Both the position numbers and the translations under genes were made by a program. A model generated the notes under the pieces. The model searched no databases and was not told the origin of the DNA. It saw only the letters and a list, made by a program, of their open reading frames with translations. A stretch of 64,000 nucleotides of DNA from Clostridiales bacterium (GTDB lineage: Bacteria; Bacillota; Clostridia; Lachnospirales; Lachnospiraceae), in assembly GCA_021202925.1 (NCBI GenBank), contig JAJQCD010000002.1:1-64000 (forward strand), given 5' to 3'. Positions 55,894 to 64,000 of the stretch are shown here, one piece after another. The stretch's first letter is position 1, and each line of letters starts with the position of its first letter.

Positions 55894-55923
55894 ATTATAA
55901 TATAAACCCTTATATTTGAACAA
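55894..55923 (-). promoter_or_regulatory. Promoter of the PTS regulator gene
   Basis: Minus-strand -35 TTGTTC (55918-55923), 18-bp spacer, -10 TATAAT (55894-55899). Confidence 0.55.
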
Positions 55924-55957
55924 GTATATTTTTGCCCCCAACGGTGCAAAAGTAAAG

Positions 55958-55986
55958 TTGAAGAATCCCATCGCATCTGCGATAAT
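55958..55986 (+). promoter_or_regulatory. PTS operon promoter with palindromic operator candidate
   Basis: -35 TTGAAG (55958-55963), 17-bp spacer, -10 GATAAT (55981-55986). A 14-bp palindrome ATCGCATCTGCGAT (55970-55983) fills the spacer up to the -10 box and may bind a regulator. Confidence 0.55.
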
Positions 55987-56033
55987 GTCAACTATCAAAG
56001 AACCGCCCGGAAAGGGCATGAAGGAGGATACTT

Positions 56034-56357
56034 ATGGATACTTTAAAAATTATGCTATGCTGTGGCGCAGGTATGTCCAGCGGTTTTCTGGCAAGCAACG
56101 CACGCAAGGTCGCGAAAAAGCAGAAGCTGTCCGTGAGCGTGGAGGCCAGAAGCCACTCGGAAGTCGCCGATTACATGAATTCGATCGACATTCTGATGCT
56201 TGGACCCCACTACGCGGTGGAACTGGATCACTACCGGACCATGGGGAACGAACACGGTGTGCCGGTTATCCTGATTCCTCAGGATATCTATGCACAGTTA
56301 GACGGCGCCCGGCTGATCGCACTGGCGCAGAAAACTGTGGAAGAATACCGAAAATAA
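56034..56357 (+). CDS. PTS lactose/cellobiose-type EIIB
   Basis: The 107-residue EIIB has the P-loop MLCCGAGMSSGFLA; Cys10 is the likely phosphorylation site. The fold ends in a helix rich in Ala/Gln. AAGGAGG precedes the ATG. It is first in the operon, before EIIC, EIIA, the phospho-beta-glucosidase and an HPr paralogue, so it passes phosphate to a beta-glucoside entering through EIIC. Confidence 0.93.
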   Translation: MDTLKIMLCCGAGMSSGFLASNARKVAKKQKLSVSVEARSHSEVADYMNSIDILMLGPHYAVELDHYRTMGNEHGVPVILIPQDIYAQLDGARLIALAQKTVEEYRK

Positions 56358-56408
56358 GAGTAAACCGATAACCCGTCATCATTTATCAAAACGCAAAGGA
56401 GTAAACAT

Positions 56409-57641
56409 ATGAATGCGTTCATGAACTGGTTAAGCGACTCGTTCGCGCCAAAAATGAAAGAGATTTTCGCGAACCCGTGGCTCTCTGCCATTGCATCCTG
56501 TATGCAGAAAATTATCCCATACATTTTAACCGGATCCCTGATTTTCTTTTACAATGTCATCGTCTCATTCGTTCCGATGCTGCCGGACCTGTCCCCCATC
56601 TCGAACTACAGCTTTGGCATCATCACTCTGATCGTAGCCTTCACCATGGGGAACCAATGCATGGAGAAGCTCAATCATCCGGAATATGTCATCAACGGTG
56701 GCCTGACCTCTGTCTGTGTACTGTTTCTGGTCGCCACACCCATGGGCGAAAGTGCCGACAGCCTGTCTGCATTCATGGGTAACATCGGCGCCACCGGAAT
56801 TGCAGTCGGCATTATTGTCGGTTTGTTCGTCGGTCTGGTATTTCACCTCTGGGGGAATCTCCGTTTTCTGAAAGACAGCAGTGTACCGGATTTCGTAACC
56901 GGCTGGATCAACGTCCTGATTCCGAATGTGATTACTCTTGGCATCACGATGATCCTGGTTGTCCATCTGAACCTGAATCTGCTGGAACTGATTCTCAGTA
57001 TCTTTATGCCGCTTGTCAACGTCGGCCAGACGCTGCCCGGCTTCATGCTGATTTCCTTTGTCATCGCCTTCTTCTACACCATGGGAATCTCCACCTGGCT
57101 CTGGAATGCGATCACGACACCGATTTTCATGACAGCGATCCAGGCAAATATTGACGCTGTTGCCGCCGGACAATCCGCTTCCTATATTGTCACAAGCGAA
57201 TCCTTCTACACACTGGCCTTTGTCACCATGGGCGGCGTCTGCTGCACACTGGGACTGAACGTATTAATGTGCTTCTCCAAATCCAGCCAGTTAAAGACTC
57301 TGGGCCGCGTATTTATCGCTCCGTCCATTTTCAACATCAACGAACCGATCATGTTCGGCGCCCCGGTTGTCTTCAATCCGTTGCTTATGATCCCCGCATG
57401 GATCAACGCACTGGTCGGTCCGCTGTATGTGTGGACATTAATGAGTACCGGACTTCTGAACATTCCCTCGAAAATGATTCAGGTCGGACAGATTCCCGCT
57501 CCCATCTGCAGCGTCATGATCACGGAAGATATCCGGGCATTGCTCTGGTGGGCACTCCTTTTCGTGATTTATCTCGTCATCTGGTATCCATTCTTCAAGG
57601 TATACGAGAAACAGAAAATTCAGGAAGAAAGCGCATATTGA
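56409..57641 (+). CDS. PTS lactose/cellobiose-type EIIC
   Basis: The 410-residue permease has about ten membrane helices and the family end motif NIPSKMIQVGQIPAPICSVMITEDIRALLWWALLFVIYLVIWYPFFKVYEKQ. Central motifs FINEPI-like PSIFNINEPIMFGAPVVFNPLLMIPAW are diagnostic of lactose/cellobiose EIIC. AAAGGAG precedes the ATG. It imports and phosphorylates a beta-linked disaccharide or aryl glucoside with EIIB/EIIA. Confidence 0.95.
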   Translation: MNAFMNWLSDSFAPKMKEIFANPWLSAIASCMQKIIPYILTGSLIFFYNVIVSFVPMLPDLSPISNYSFGIITLIVAFTMGNQCMEKLNHPEYVINGGLTSVCVLFLVATPMGESADSLSAFMGNIGATGIAVGIIVGLFVGLVFHLWGNLRFLKDSSVPDFVTGWINVLIPNVITLGITMILVVHLNLNLLELILSIFMPLVNVGQTLPGFMLISFVIAFFYTMGISTWLWNAITTPIFMTAIQANIDAVAAGQSASYIVTSESFYTLAFVTMGGVCCTLGLNVLMCFSKSSQLKTLGRVFIAPSIFNINEPIMFGAPVVFNPLLMIPAWINALVGPLYVWTLMSTGLLNIPSKMIQVGQIPAPICSVMITEDIRALLWWALLFVIYLVIWYPFFKVYEKQKIQEESAY

Positions 57642-57660
57642 AAGACTGGAGGAATCTATT

Positions 57661-58017
57661 ATGGCTGAAAAAACAGAACAAATGGAAGAAAAGCAGGCAG
57701 AACTGGTCCGGGTCGCAATCCAGATTATCATGCACGCGGGAGACGCCCGCCTGAAAATCTACGAAGCGCTTGCCCATGCAAAAAAATTTGACTTTGAGCA
57801 GGCCAACCTCTGCATGCAGGATGCCGACGAAAAAATCACTGAGGCGCACCGTTCACAGACGGAGGTAATCCAGCGTGAAGCGGGCGGAGACAGCTATCCG
57901 CATTCACTGATTTTCGCTCACGCACAGGACACCATCATGACCATCAATTCCGAAGTGAAGCTGGCCAGGGAACTGATCGATATTCTGAAAATTATTGATC
58001 AGAAAACAAGGGGGTGA
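57661..58017 (+). CDS. PTS lactose/cellobiose-type EIIA
   Basis: The 118-residue helical EIIA has IIMHAGDARLKIYEALAHAKKFDFEQA and the active-site region LIFAHAQDTIM with His87 as phosphate carrier. The trimeric lactose/cellobiose family has the same length. It lies 19 bp after EIIC, and its stop is 4 bp before the glucosidase start. Confidence 0.95.
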   Translation: MAEKTEQMEEKQAELVRVAIQIIMHAGDARLKIYEALAHAKKFDFEQANLCMQDADEKITEAHRSQTEVIQREAGGDSYPHSLIFAHAQDTIMTINSEVKLARELIDILKIIDQKTRG

Positions 58018-58021
58018 AAAG

Positions 58022-59461
58022 ATGAGCCATTTGTTTCCAAATGATTTCCTGTGGGGTGCCTCCACCAGCGCATATCAGGTAGAAGGAGCCGCTTATGAAG
58101 ACGGCAAAAAAGCCTCCCAACAGGACATCATCAATCAGGAGAACTATACCACCCGTGGATTTGCCACCGCCGAAATTGCCAGCGATCATTACCACCATTA
58201 CAAGGAAGACGTAGCGCTGATGAAAGAAATGGGCTTTAAGGCTTACCGTTTCTCCATCGCATGGTCGCGCGTATTTCCGGATGGCATCGGAGCGGTAAAC
58301 GAAAAAGGCATTCAGTTCTACCGCAATCTGATTGATGAACTGCTTGCCAATCAGATCGAACCGATTGTTACACTGTATCATTATGATTTGCCATGGGCAC
58401 TGGTAGAAAAATATGGCGGATGGCTGAACCGCCAAGTCGTCACAGATTTTGAATATTATGCCCGGTATATTATCAATGAGTTCCGGGATAAAGTGAAATA
58501 CTGGACGACGATCAACGAGCAGAGTATCATCGTCCAGTACTGGACCGCAAAATGCTACATTCCGGAGGAGTACCGGACAAACAATCAGCTTCGTTATCAG
58601 ATCAACCATCACATGAATCTGGCTCATGCGATCGCCTGCAAGCTGGTTCATGAGCTCGTGCCCGGCGGACTTGTCGGCGCTGCTCTCGGCTATGCCCCGG
58701 TATATCCGCTGACTTCAAAGGCAGCAGACGCCATGGCCGCCCTGAATGCCCATGATCTGCGCAACGCCTATTATCTGGATATTTACTTTAAGGGTTTCTA
58801 TACAAAATCCGCCATGCGATATCTCGAAAAGCACGGACTTGCGCCGGAAATCCAGCCCGGTGACATGGAGTTAATCAAAGAGGGAACCTCCGACTTCCTC
58901 GCCCTGAACTATTACTACAGTGACTGTGCTAAGAGCTGTCCGGAAGGAGATGGAAAGGAAATCCGTTACAGCGGAGTCAATTATTCCGGGAAAAAAGGAG
59001 ATATTTCCGGATTTGAGACACATCCCGGCTTCTATGAAATGTGTAAAAATCCGAATCTCGAAACCAGTGACTGGGATTGGTCTATCGATCCAACCGGCCT
59101 GGAATATCTGCTGCGAGATCTTTACGGGCGCTACAACAAACCACTTATGATCACAGAAAACGGTCTTGGCGCCTTTGACACGCTGACAGAGGACGGACAG
59201 GTTCACGACGACTACCGCATTGCCTACCTGAAAGCGCACATCGAAGCCATGGGTAAGGCCATGGACGCCGGCGTAGAAGTTCTCGCCTACTGCCCCTGGT
59301 CCGCCATTGACCTTCTGTCCACCAGCAACGGCGTAAAGAAGCGTTATGGCTTCGTCTATGTTGACCGGACAGATGATGATCCAAAGGAGTGCCGCCGTCT
59401 GCGCAAGGATTCCTTTTACTGGTATCAGAATGTGATTCGTACAAACGGGCAGCAACTGTGA
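58022..59461 (+). CDS. GH1 6-phospho-beta-glucosidase
   Basis: The 479-residue GH1 enzyme has FLWGASTSAYQVEGA at the N-terminus, FRFSIAWSR-like YRFSIAWSRVFPDG, the acid/base Glu166 in TTINEQ and the nucleophile in MITENGLG (near residue 375). The NEQ in place of NEP occurs in some 6-phospho-glucosidases. It would cleave the phosphorylated disaccharide delivered by the PTS. The ATG at 58022 has a G-rich Shine-Dalgarno. Confidence 0.95.
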   Translation: MSHLFPNDFLWGASTSAYQVEGAAYEDGKKASQQDIINQENYTTRGFATAEIASDHYHHYKEDVALMKEMGFKAYRFSIAWSRVFPDGIGAVNEKGIQFYRNLIDELLANQIEPIVTLYHYDLPWALVEKYGGWLNRQVVTDFEYYARYIINEFRDKVKYWTTINEQSIIVQYWTAKCYIPEEYRTNNQLRYQINHHMNLAHAIACKLVHELVPGGLVGAALGYAPVYPLTSKAADAMAALNAHDLRNAYYLDIYFKGFYTKSAMRYLEKHGLAPEIQPGDMELIKEGTSDFLALNYYYSDCAKSCPEGDGKEIRYSGVNYSGKKGDISGFETHPGFYEMCKNPNLETSDWDWSIDPTGLEYLLRDLYGRYNKPLMITENGLGAFDTLTEDGQVHDDYRIAYLKAHIEAMGKAMDAGVEVLAYCPWSAIDLLSTSNGVKKRYGFVYVDRTDDDPKECRRLRKDSFYWYQNVIRTNGQQL

Positions 59462-59482
59462 CGTCAATACAGGGAGCATCAT

Positions 59483-59740
59483 ATGAAGGAATTTCATTAT
59501 AAAATAACCAACGTTCTTGGGCTCCATGCCCGCCCGGTTTCTCTTCTCTCCAGTCTCCTTTCCGATGTGGAATCGGATGTCTTTCTTGAGAAGAACGGGA
59601 AAAATGTCTCCATGAAACGGATGATGTCAGTCCTGTCATTAGATGTAACATACGGAGATGAAGTGACTGTAAAAATCATCGGAAATGATGAGGAGAACGT
59701 ATACAGAGAACTGCAGAAATTTTTCAGAGAACATCTGTAA
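59483..59740 (+). CDS. HPr-like phosphocarrier without the regulatory serine
   Basis: The 85-residue HPr homologue keeps the phosphotransfer site His15 (VLGLHARPVS). At the position of the HPr-kinase target Ser46 it has Arg (NVSMKRMMSVLSL against canonical NLKSIMGVMSL). It could thus donate phosphate to the EIIA encoded next to it but cannot become P-Ser-HPr for CcpA repression. AGGGAG precedes the ATG. It closes the PTS operon. Confidence 0.9.
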   Translation: MKEFHYKITNVLGLHARPVSLLSSLLSDVESDVFLEKNGKNVSMKRMMSVLSLDVTYGDEVTVKIIGNDEENVYRELQKFFREHL

Positions 59741-59762
59741 TTGCAACAGGCAAAACGAAAAA

Positions 59763-59809
59763 GGCGGAAATCGTCTCGTTGATATCAGAAAAACGATTTC
59801 CGCCTTTTT
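59763..59809. terminator. Bidirectional intrinsic terminator
   Basis: A 12-bp perfect stem (59763-59774 with 59793-59804) is followed by five T on the plus strand and preceded by an A-run that gives T on the minus strand. It ends both the PTS operon and gdhA. Confidence 0.88.
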
Positions 59810-59845
59810 GTTTCTTATGATTAAAACCAACAATCCCCGTCCTGC

Positions 59846-61117
59846 TTACGCCATGGAGATCGGGCCGCCGCGCAGCCGACCTGCCGTGCAGATCCGGTTG
59901 ATCGCCACCATGTACGCGCCCATACGCATGGAGCTGTTCTTGTCCTTTGCCATGGTTTCCACGTCATTGTAAGCCTTCAGCATAATCTTCTCAAGCGTCC
60001 GGTTCACTTCGTCCAGATCCCATGCCATGCTCTGAATGTTCTGCACCCACTCAAAATAGGATACGACCACGCCGCCGGCATTTGCCAGAATATCCGGCAC
60101 GACCGGGATTCCTCTGCGATTGAGGATCTCGTCTGCCTCTACGCTGGTCGGGCCGTTGGCCGCCTCGATGATTACCCTTGCCTGGATCCGTTCCGCATTG
60201 TCCGCAGTAATCTGGTTCTCCAGAGCAGCCGGAATCAGCACATCGCATTTGCAGGTCAGCAGTTCGTCATTCGTGATATGGGAAACACCGTCTGCCTGAT
60301 AATTCTTCAGGCAATTCTTTTTGTCAGCCAGGAAGGCCGCAATCTCATCAATATTCAGGCCATCTTCCTTATAGACTGCTCCGGACCAGTCGCTGACCGC
60401 AATCACCTTCTTGCCGGACTCATAGAGGATCTTCGCTGCGGTTCCGCCTACATTGCCCATGCCCTGAATCGCATAGGTCATCTTGTCTGCATCCAGACCG
60501 GCATGCTTCAGATACTCATAGGTCACGATGGTAACGCCACGGCCGGTCGCCTCGGTTCTGCCGATGGAACCGCCAATCTCGATCGGCTTGCCGGTGACAA
60601 CGCCGGGTACGCTGTGACCCTTGAACATGCTGTAGGTATCCATAATCCAGCCCATGACCTCACCGTTCGTATTGACGTCCGGCGCCGGGATATCCTGATC
60701 CGGTCCGATCAGCGGAAGAATCCGCATCGTGTAACGTCTGGTCAGACGAATCAGCTCGTCTCTGGAAAGCTCCCTCGGATCGACCTTGATACAGCCTTTT
60801 GCTCCGCCATAGGGGATGTTCACGACCGCACACTTGAAGGACATCCATGCCGCCAGTGCCTTCGCCTCATCCAGGTTGCTGTCCTGATGGAAACGAATAC
60901 CGCCCTTGTAAGGTCCTCTGGAGCTGTTGTGCTGCACACGATAGCCCTCAAACACCTTCATCTCTCCGTTATCCATCTTAACCGGAATGGACACGATCAG
61001 TTCACGCTCCGGATAGCAGAGTGTTGCGTAGTCTTCATACTTCAGTCCCAGCATCTCGGCGGACTGCTTCAGTACGGCCAGCATGTTATCATAAGGATTA
61101 TATTTCTTCTCGCTCAT
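59846..61117 (-). CDS. gdhA: Glutamate dehydrogenase (Glu/Leu/Phe/Val dehydrogenase family)
   Basis: The 423-residue enzyme has YRVQHNSSRGPYKGGIRFHQDSNLDEAKALAAWMSFKCAVVNIPYGGAKGCI, including the catalytic and substrate Lys residues. The DVNTNGEVMGWIMDTYS segment and the Rossmann motif AIQGMGNVGGTAAKIL follow. The short hexameric catabolic form (about 420 residues) is typical of NAD-linked GDH. It would link glutamate to 2-oxoglutarate. AAAGGAG precedes the ATG. An unusual 14-bp inverted repeat spans its promoter. Confidence 0.95.
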   Translation of the reverse strand: MSEKKYNPYDNMLAVLKQSAEMLGLKYEDYATLCYPERELIVSIPVKMDNGEMKVFEGYRVQHNSSRGPYKGGIRFHQDSNLDEAKALAAWMSFKCAVVNIPYGGAKGCIKVDPRELSRDELIRLTRRYTMRILPLIGPDQDIPAPDVNTNGEVMGWIMDTYSMFKGHSVPGVVTGKPIEIGGSIGRTEATGRGVTIVTYEYLKHAGLDADKMTYAIQGMGNVGGTAAKILYESGKKVIAVSDWSGAVYKEDGLNIDEIAAFLADKKNCLKNYQADGVSHITNDELLTCKCDVLIPAALENQITADNAERIQARVIIEAANGPTSVEADEILNRRGIPVVPDILANAGGVVVSYFEWVQNIQSMAWDLDEVNRTLEKIMLKAYNDVETMAKDKNSSMRMGAYMVAINRICTAGRLRGGPISMA

Positions 61118-61122
61118 AAAAA

Positions 61123-61175
61123 ATCACTCCTTTGTTTTGATATACTGAGTATACCATTTTCACAAAGGAGTGATT
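61123..61175. promoter_or_regulatory. Inverted repeat spanning the gdhA promoter
   Basis: Perfect 14-bp arms (61123-61136 and 61162-61175) flank an extended -10 (TGG-TATACT on the minus strand, 61148-61153) without a good -35. The inner TATAC/GTATA is also symmetric. The left arm contains the gdhA Shine-Dalgarno, so its mirror lies upstream of the start of transcription. It looks like an operator for an activator or repressor. Confidence 0.55.
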
Positions 61176-61231
61176 ACGGAAATACCGAAAAGCATCACGG
61201 AAAAATCCGTAAAAGCCTGGTGAAAATCCGC

Positions 61232-62128
61232 TTAATGAATCCCCGCTGCCAGATCCTTTGACACCTGAATCAGAGCCGGAATCGACGGCATAATCCATTC
61301 TTTTTTCAGGGTCAGAATCTGTGCACAGGCCTCCCATGGTTCCCCTGTCCAGTTCAGGATTTTCAGGGTTCCGGCCTCCACATCCTCCCGCACAACGCTG
61401 TACGGAAGCAGGCTGATTCCATAACCGGAGGAGACGTATTTTTTGATCAGGCTGCCACTGTCCAGCTGTATCTTATTGCGCAAAACGACCTGATTTTCCT
61501 CCAGCATTTTCTCAAAGCGATCATAATAATAACAGTCTTTCTGCACGAGAATAAACACCTGATGCTGAAAATCCTTCGGCGAGATCGTATCCTTTCGCGC
61601 CAGAACATGCTTCGGAGAAACCGCAAAACAAAGCGGTTCCCGAAATAACACACAGGTTTCGATATCATCCTGCTCCACAGGCTCCATATCATACAGATAC
61701 GCCACATCGATCTCATCGTTGCGGAGCCTGTCATAAATCACATTGCAATTTCCAATGTTAATCGACAGGGTAACATCCGGGAATTTTGTCATAAATTTTG
61801 CAAAAACCGTTGCCATGCTGTACAATCCCAGCGATTCCACTGTCATCACACGCAGATTTCCCTTAATGCCATTCATCGAGGACATATCCTTACAGGCCGT
61901 ATTGTAAAGATCCATCATTTTTCTGGCATAAACCAGGAATTTCTCGCCGCCCTTGGTCAGCGCGGTGCGTTTCCCCCGGCTCTCCACCAGCTTCACTCCC
62001 AGCTCATTTTCCAGGGCAAGGATGTGCTCCGACAGTGTCGACGCCGCATAATTCAGCTTCATCGATGCCCGCAGATAGGATTTTTCCTCTGAAAATGTGA
62101 TAAACGTAATCAGCTGTTTCGTATCCAT
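61232..62128 (-). CDS. LysR-family transcriptional regulator
   Basis: The 298-residue protein has an N-terminal winged HTH (QLITFITFSEEKSYLRASMKLNYAASTLSEHILALENELGVKLVES) and a LysR effector-binding domain (LRVMTVESLGLYSMATVFAKFMTKFPDVTLSI, GSLIKKYVSSGYGISLLPYSVV). GGGAGG precedes the ATG. It sits between gdhA and a dicarboxylate/amino acid symporter on one strand and may control either. Confidence 0.93.
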   Translation of the reverse strand: MDTKQLITFITFSEEKSYLRASMKLNYAASTLSEHILALENELGVKLVESRGKRTALTKGGEKFLVYARKMMDLYNTACKDMSSMNGIKGNLRVMTVESLGLYSMATVFAKFMTKFPDVTLSINIGNCNVIYDRLRNDEIDVAYLYDMEPVEQDDIETCVLFREPLCFAVSPKHVLARKDTISPKDFQHQVFILVQKDCYYYDRFEKMLEENQVVLRNKIQLDSGSLIKKYVSSGYGISLLPYSVVREDVEAGTLKILNWTGEPWEACAQILTLKKEWIMPSIPALIQVSKDLAAGIH

Positions 62129-62153
62129 GACAACCTCCCACGCAAGTGATCAA

Positions 62154-63494
62154 TCAGCTGTTGTACACGTCCTTATCCAGCATGCCTTCCTTCGCGTTGA
62201 CAATCACATTGACCGCCGCATCACCGATGACGTTCAGCGGCAGCAAAGCCATCTCAACCGGACGGTTGATTGCCAGAACCAGCGCATAACCGATCAGGCA
62301 CAGGTCGCTTGTCCAGCCCATACCGGAAAGAACGGTGAAGATCATGGTGGTGCCCGCTACCGGAATCGCCGGCGTACCCATCGCGGCACAGATGGACAGG
62401 AAAGCCATAACTGCCATGTTTGCCGGCGTCACATTGATCCCGGCCGCAGTCGCGATAAAGGTGACTGCAAACATATGCATGACGGTCGTTCCATTCATAT
62501 TGATGGTCATACCGGTCGGCAATACAAAGCTTGTAATCTCCTCGGAACATCCAAGTTCATTCAGATTGGTCGAGGTGTTGAGCGGCAGGCAGGCCGCGGA
62601 GGAGTTCGTTGAGAATCCGAAGATACCGACCTTGGCAATCTTCTGCAGGAACTTCATCGGATTCAGGCCTGTCGTCAGCATAATACCAATCGGGTAAATC
62701 GTAACGCACAGAAGAAGCAGTGTCAGCATGGCCGATACAACATATGCCGCCACCGGAAGCAGATATTCGACTCCGTAAATGGCAAAGGTTCTCGCAATCA
62801 GGCAGAAAATACCAAACGGACCTACTTTGTTAATCCAGAAATTCAGGAAAAGCTGAATGACTTCATTTCCGCTCTGCAGAACTGCCTTCAGAGCCGCGCC
62901 CTTCTCTCCCAGCTGATTCAGACAGAGTCCGATGATAATGGACACGACGACAACCGACAAAACGCTGTTGTTGGTGCTGCACGCACTGACAATATTAGAC
63001 GGAATCGCGTTCAGAACAACTGCAATCGGGTTGAACGCCTCAATCGTCGACGCTTCTGCCAGGTCGCTCGGCAGTGTGACATTAAACAAACCCGCGTTTT
63101 TTACCAGCGTCGCCACGACACAGGCAAGGAACGCGCCGCATACATAGAAACCGACAAAGCCAAGAATACTCTTGCCCGCGATGCGTCCCAGCTTGGCTGA
63201 ATTGGAAATGCTGCACATCGCCAGACTCAGCGATACCAGAATCAGCGGAACGACCGCCATCTGAAGTCCCTTCATGAAGCCCTGACCAATGATGTAGAAC
63301 AGACCGAGCGCATGCACACCAGCCGCCACCGTGATGTCCTGGAATAACAGCATATTGATGGTGTTCCAGACGCCTTCGCTCCCACTGCTGATCAGACTTT
63401 CTCTCAAAAACAGGCAGCCGATACCGACTACCAGACCGCCGATCAGCGAGATCATCATTTTCTTGACAATCGACATTTCTTTTTTCTCTTTCAT
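62154..63494 (-). CDS. Dicarboxylate/amino acid:cation symporter (DAACS)
   Basis: The 446-residue transporter has the DAACS fold with about eight helices and two re-entrant loops. Motifs include FSTNSSAACLPLNTSTNLNELGCSEEITSFVLPTGMTINMNGT (the Ser-rich hairpin and the NMNGT sodium/substrate site) and PAIPVAGTTMIFTVL. The family moves glutamate, aspartate, Ser/Thr or C4-dicarboxylates with sodium or protons. Its neighbours (gdhA, pxpA) favour glutamate or a related amino acid. AAGGAG precedes the ATG at 63494. Confidence 0.93.
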   Translation of the reverse strand: MKEKKEMSIVKKMMISLIGGLVVGIGCLFLRESLISSGSEGVWNTINMLLFQDITVAAGVHALGLFYIIGQGFMKGLQMAVVPLILVSLSLAMCSISNSAKLGRIAGKSILGFVGFYVCGAFLACVVATLVKNAGLFNVTLPSDLAEASTIEAFNPIAVVLNAIPSNIVSACSTNNSVLSVVVVSIIIGLCLNQLGEKGAALKAVLQSGNEVIQLFLNFWINKVGPFGIFCLIARTFAIYGVEYLLPVAAYVVSAMLTLLLLCVTIYPIGIMLTTGLNPMKFLQKIAKVGIFGFSTNSSAACLPLNTSTNLNELGCSEEITSFVLPTGMTINMNGTTVMHMFAVTFIATAAGINVTPANMAVMAFLSICAAMGTPAIPVAGTTMIFTVLSGMGWTSDLCLIGYALVLAINRPVEMALLPLNVIGDAAVNVIVNAKEGMLDKDVYNS

Positions 63495-63533
63495 CTTCCT
63501 TCTCCTTTTTCCTGATTTAGTAACAACCTCTGT

Positions 63534-63579
63534 TCCGGACGGCAGCCCCCTATGCCGTCTCCCCATCCAGCCGTCCGGA
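63534..63579 (-). other. Intergenic hairpin between pxpA and the symporter gene
   Basis: A 10-bp perfect stem (63534-63543 with 63570-63579) lies 16 bp after the pxpA stop. There is no T-run. It could be a weak terminator or an mRNA processing/stability element. Confidence 0.4.
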
Positions 63580-63595
63580 TCAGCTGCCGGTCACG

Positions 63596-64000
63596 TTACT
63601 GGAAATTCCGGATCTCAATGCCTTCCTGCCGGAACGCGTCGGTAATCCGCTTCACAAAGGCGAATGCCTTCGGACCGTCTCCGTGTACACAGAGCGTATC
63701 GCCCTTGATTTCCAGTTCTTTTCCGGAAAGTGCCTTTACCTTTCCTTCTTTCACCATGCGGATGCAGCGCTCAATCGCAAACTCCTCGTCTGTGATCATG
63801 GATCCTTCCATCTTCCGCGGAACCAGAGACAGATCGTCCATATATGCACGGTCAACAAAAATTTCGGAAGCTGCTTTCAGCCCGATTTTTTCTGCCTCCT
63901 CACCGAGGACGGCGCCTGCGCAGTAGAAAATCATGATCGACGGATCGATCTCGTAAACTGCCTCGCAGATCGCCCGCGAAGTCTCTCTGTCATACTGGCA
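63596..64000 (-). CDS. pxpA: 5-oxoprolinase subunit PxpA (LamB/YcsF family), C-terminal part
   Basis: The frame is open from the window end to a stop at 63596, giving 134 C-terminal residues. GLKAASEIFVDRAYMDDLSLVPRKMEGSMI, TLCVHGDGPKAFAFVKRITDAF and the family end are diagnostic of LamB/YcsF PxpA proteins. With PxpB and PxpC it splits 5-oxoproline to glutamate with ATP. The N-terminal half lies beyond the window. Position next to an amino-acid symporter, LysR and gdhA suggests a glutamate/5-oxoproline catabolic group. Confidence 0.93.
   Translation of the reverse strand, partial: CQYDRETSRAICEAVYEIDPSIMIFYCAGAVLGEEAEKIGLKAASEIFVDRAYMDDLSLVPRKMEGSMITDEEFAIERCIRMVKEGKVKALSGKELEIKGDTLCVHGDGPKAFAFVKRITDAFRQEGIEIRNFQ

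Overview
The window looks like the chromosome of an anaerobic, low-to-mid GC Clostridia, most likely a Lachnospiraceae relative. This rests on the mix of families: a T-box leader ahead of thrS, a CIRCE element ahead of clpB, FeoA/FeoA/FeoB with Cys-rich Feo accessory proteins, the SelD-YqeB labile-selenium pair, a cobalamin riboswitch, an ECF S-component, a lactose/cellobiose-type PTS and a Glu/Leu/Phe/Val dehydrogenase. No rRNA, tRNA, CRISPR array, transposase or prophage gene was recognised.

Positions 1-24.9 kb (all minus strand) hold a surface-glycan locus read right to left. It starts at a good promoter (-10 at 24882-24887) directly after the clpB terminator. A strongly folded leader follows, predicted to be a closing stem with three hairpins. 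Then come an O-antigen-ligase/polymerase-like protein, a polyprenyl-phosphate sugar-1-phosphate transferase (with a second promoter), GT2 enzymes, a Wzm/Wzt-type ABC exporter, more GT2/GT4 enzymes, a small XRE regulator, a GlfT2-like galactofuranosyltransferase and a double-GT2 protein. An AAA ATPase plus nuclease-like gene pair (8707-10574) sits inside the locus and looks like a defence cassette. The last 8.7 kb is visibly AT-richer. It encodes five proteins that each join a catalytic domain (TupA-like ATP-grasp, methyltransferase, or a 'TSYPARI' glycosyltransferase module) to a coiled coil built partly of 14-residue repeats. Two of these genes contain an 8-G tract, and in one the tract breaks the reading frame, so phase variation is possible.

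Positions 25-44.6 kb are mostly housekeeping: clpB (HrcA/CIRCE control), an orphan BrnA-like antitoxin, recJ, a small ORF coupled to a MurJ/SpoVB-family flippase, an AAA-ATPase-like/PD-(D/E)XK protein, a Cof-type HAD phosphatase, the ferrous-iron feo operon with an operator-like promoter, selD-yqeB, a P1-family peptidase, an ECF S-component behind a long structured leader of unknown class, and thrS behind a T-box.

Positions 44.6-53.8 kb are a corrinoid/tetrapyrrole uptake locus under a cobalamin riboswitch: a lipoprotein CbiK-like chelatase with a C-terminal NEAT-like domain, a membrane-anchored NEAT-like protein, a binding protein, a permease and, further on, the ATPase. A minus-strand ubiD-ubiX-lpdD decarboxylase cassette separates permease from ATPase. 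Positions 53.9-59.8 kb are a beta-glucoside PTS operon (EIIB, EIIC, EIIA, 6-phospho-beta-glucosidase, and an HPr paralogue with Arg at position 46) divergent from its PRD-type regulator. The right end carries glutamate-related genes: gdhA, a LysR regulator, a dicarboxylate/amino acid:cation symporter and a truncated 5-oxoprolinase subunit gene (pxpA) running off the window.
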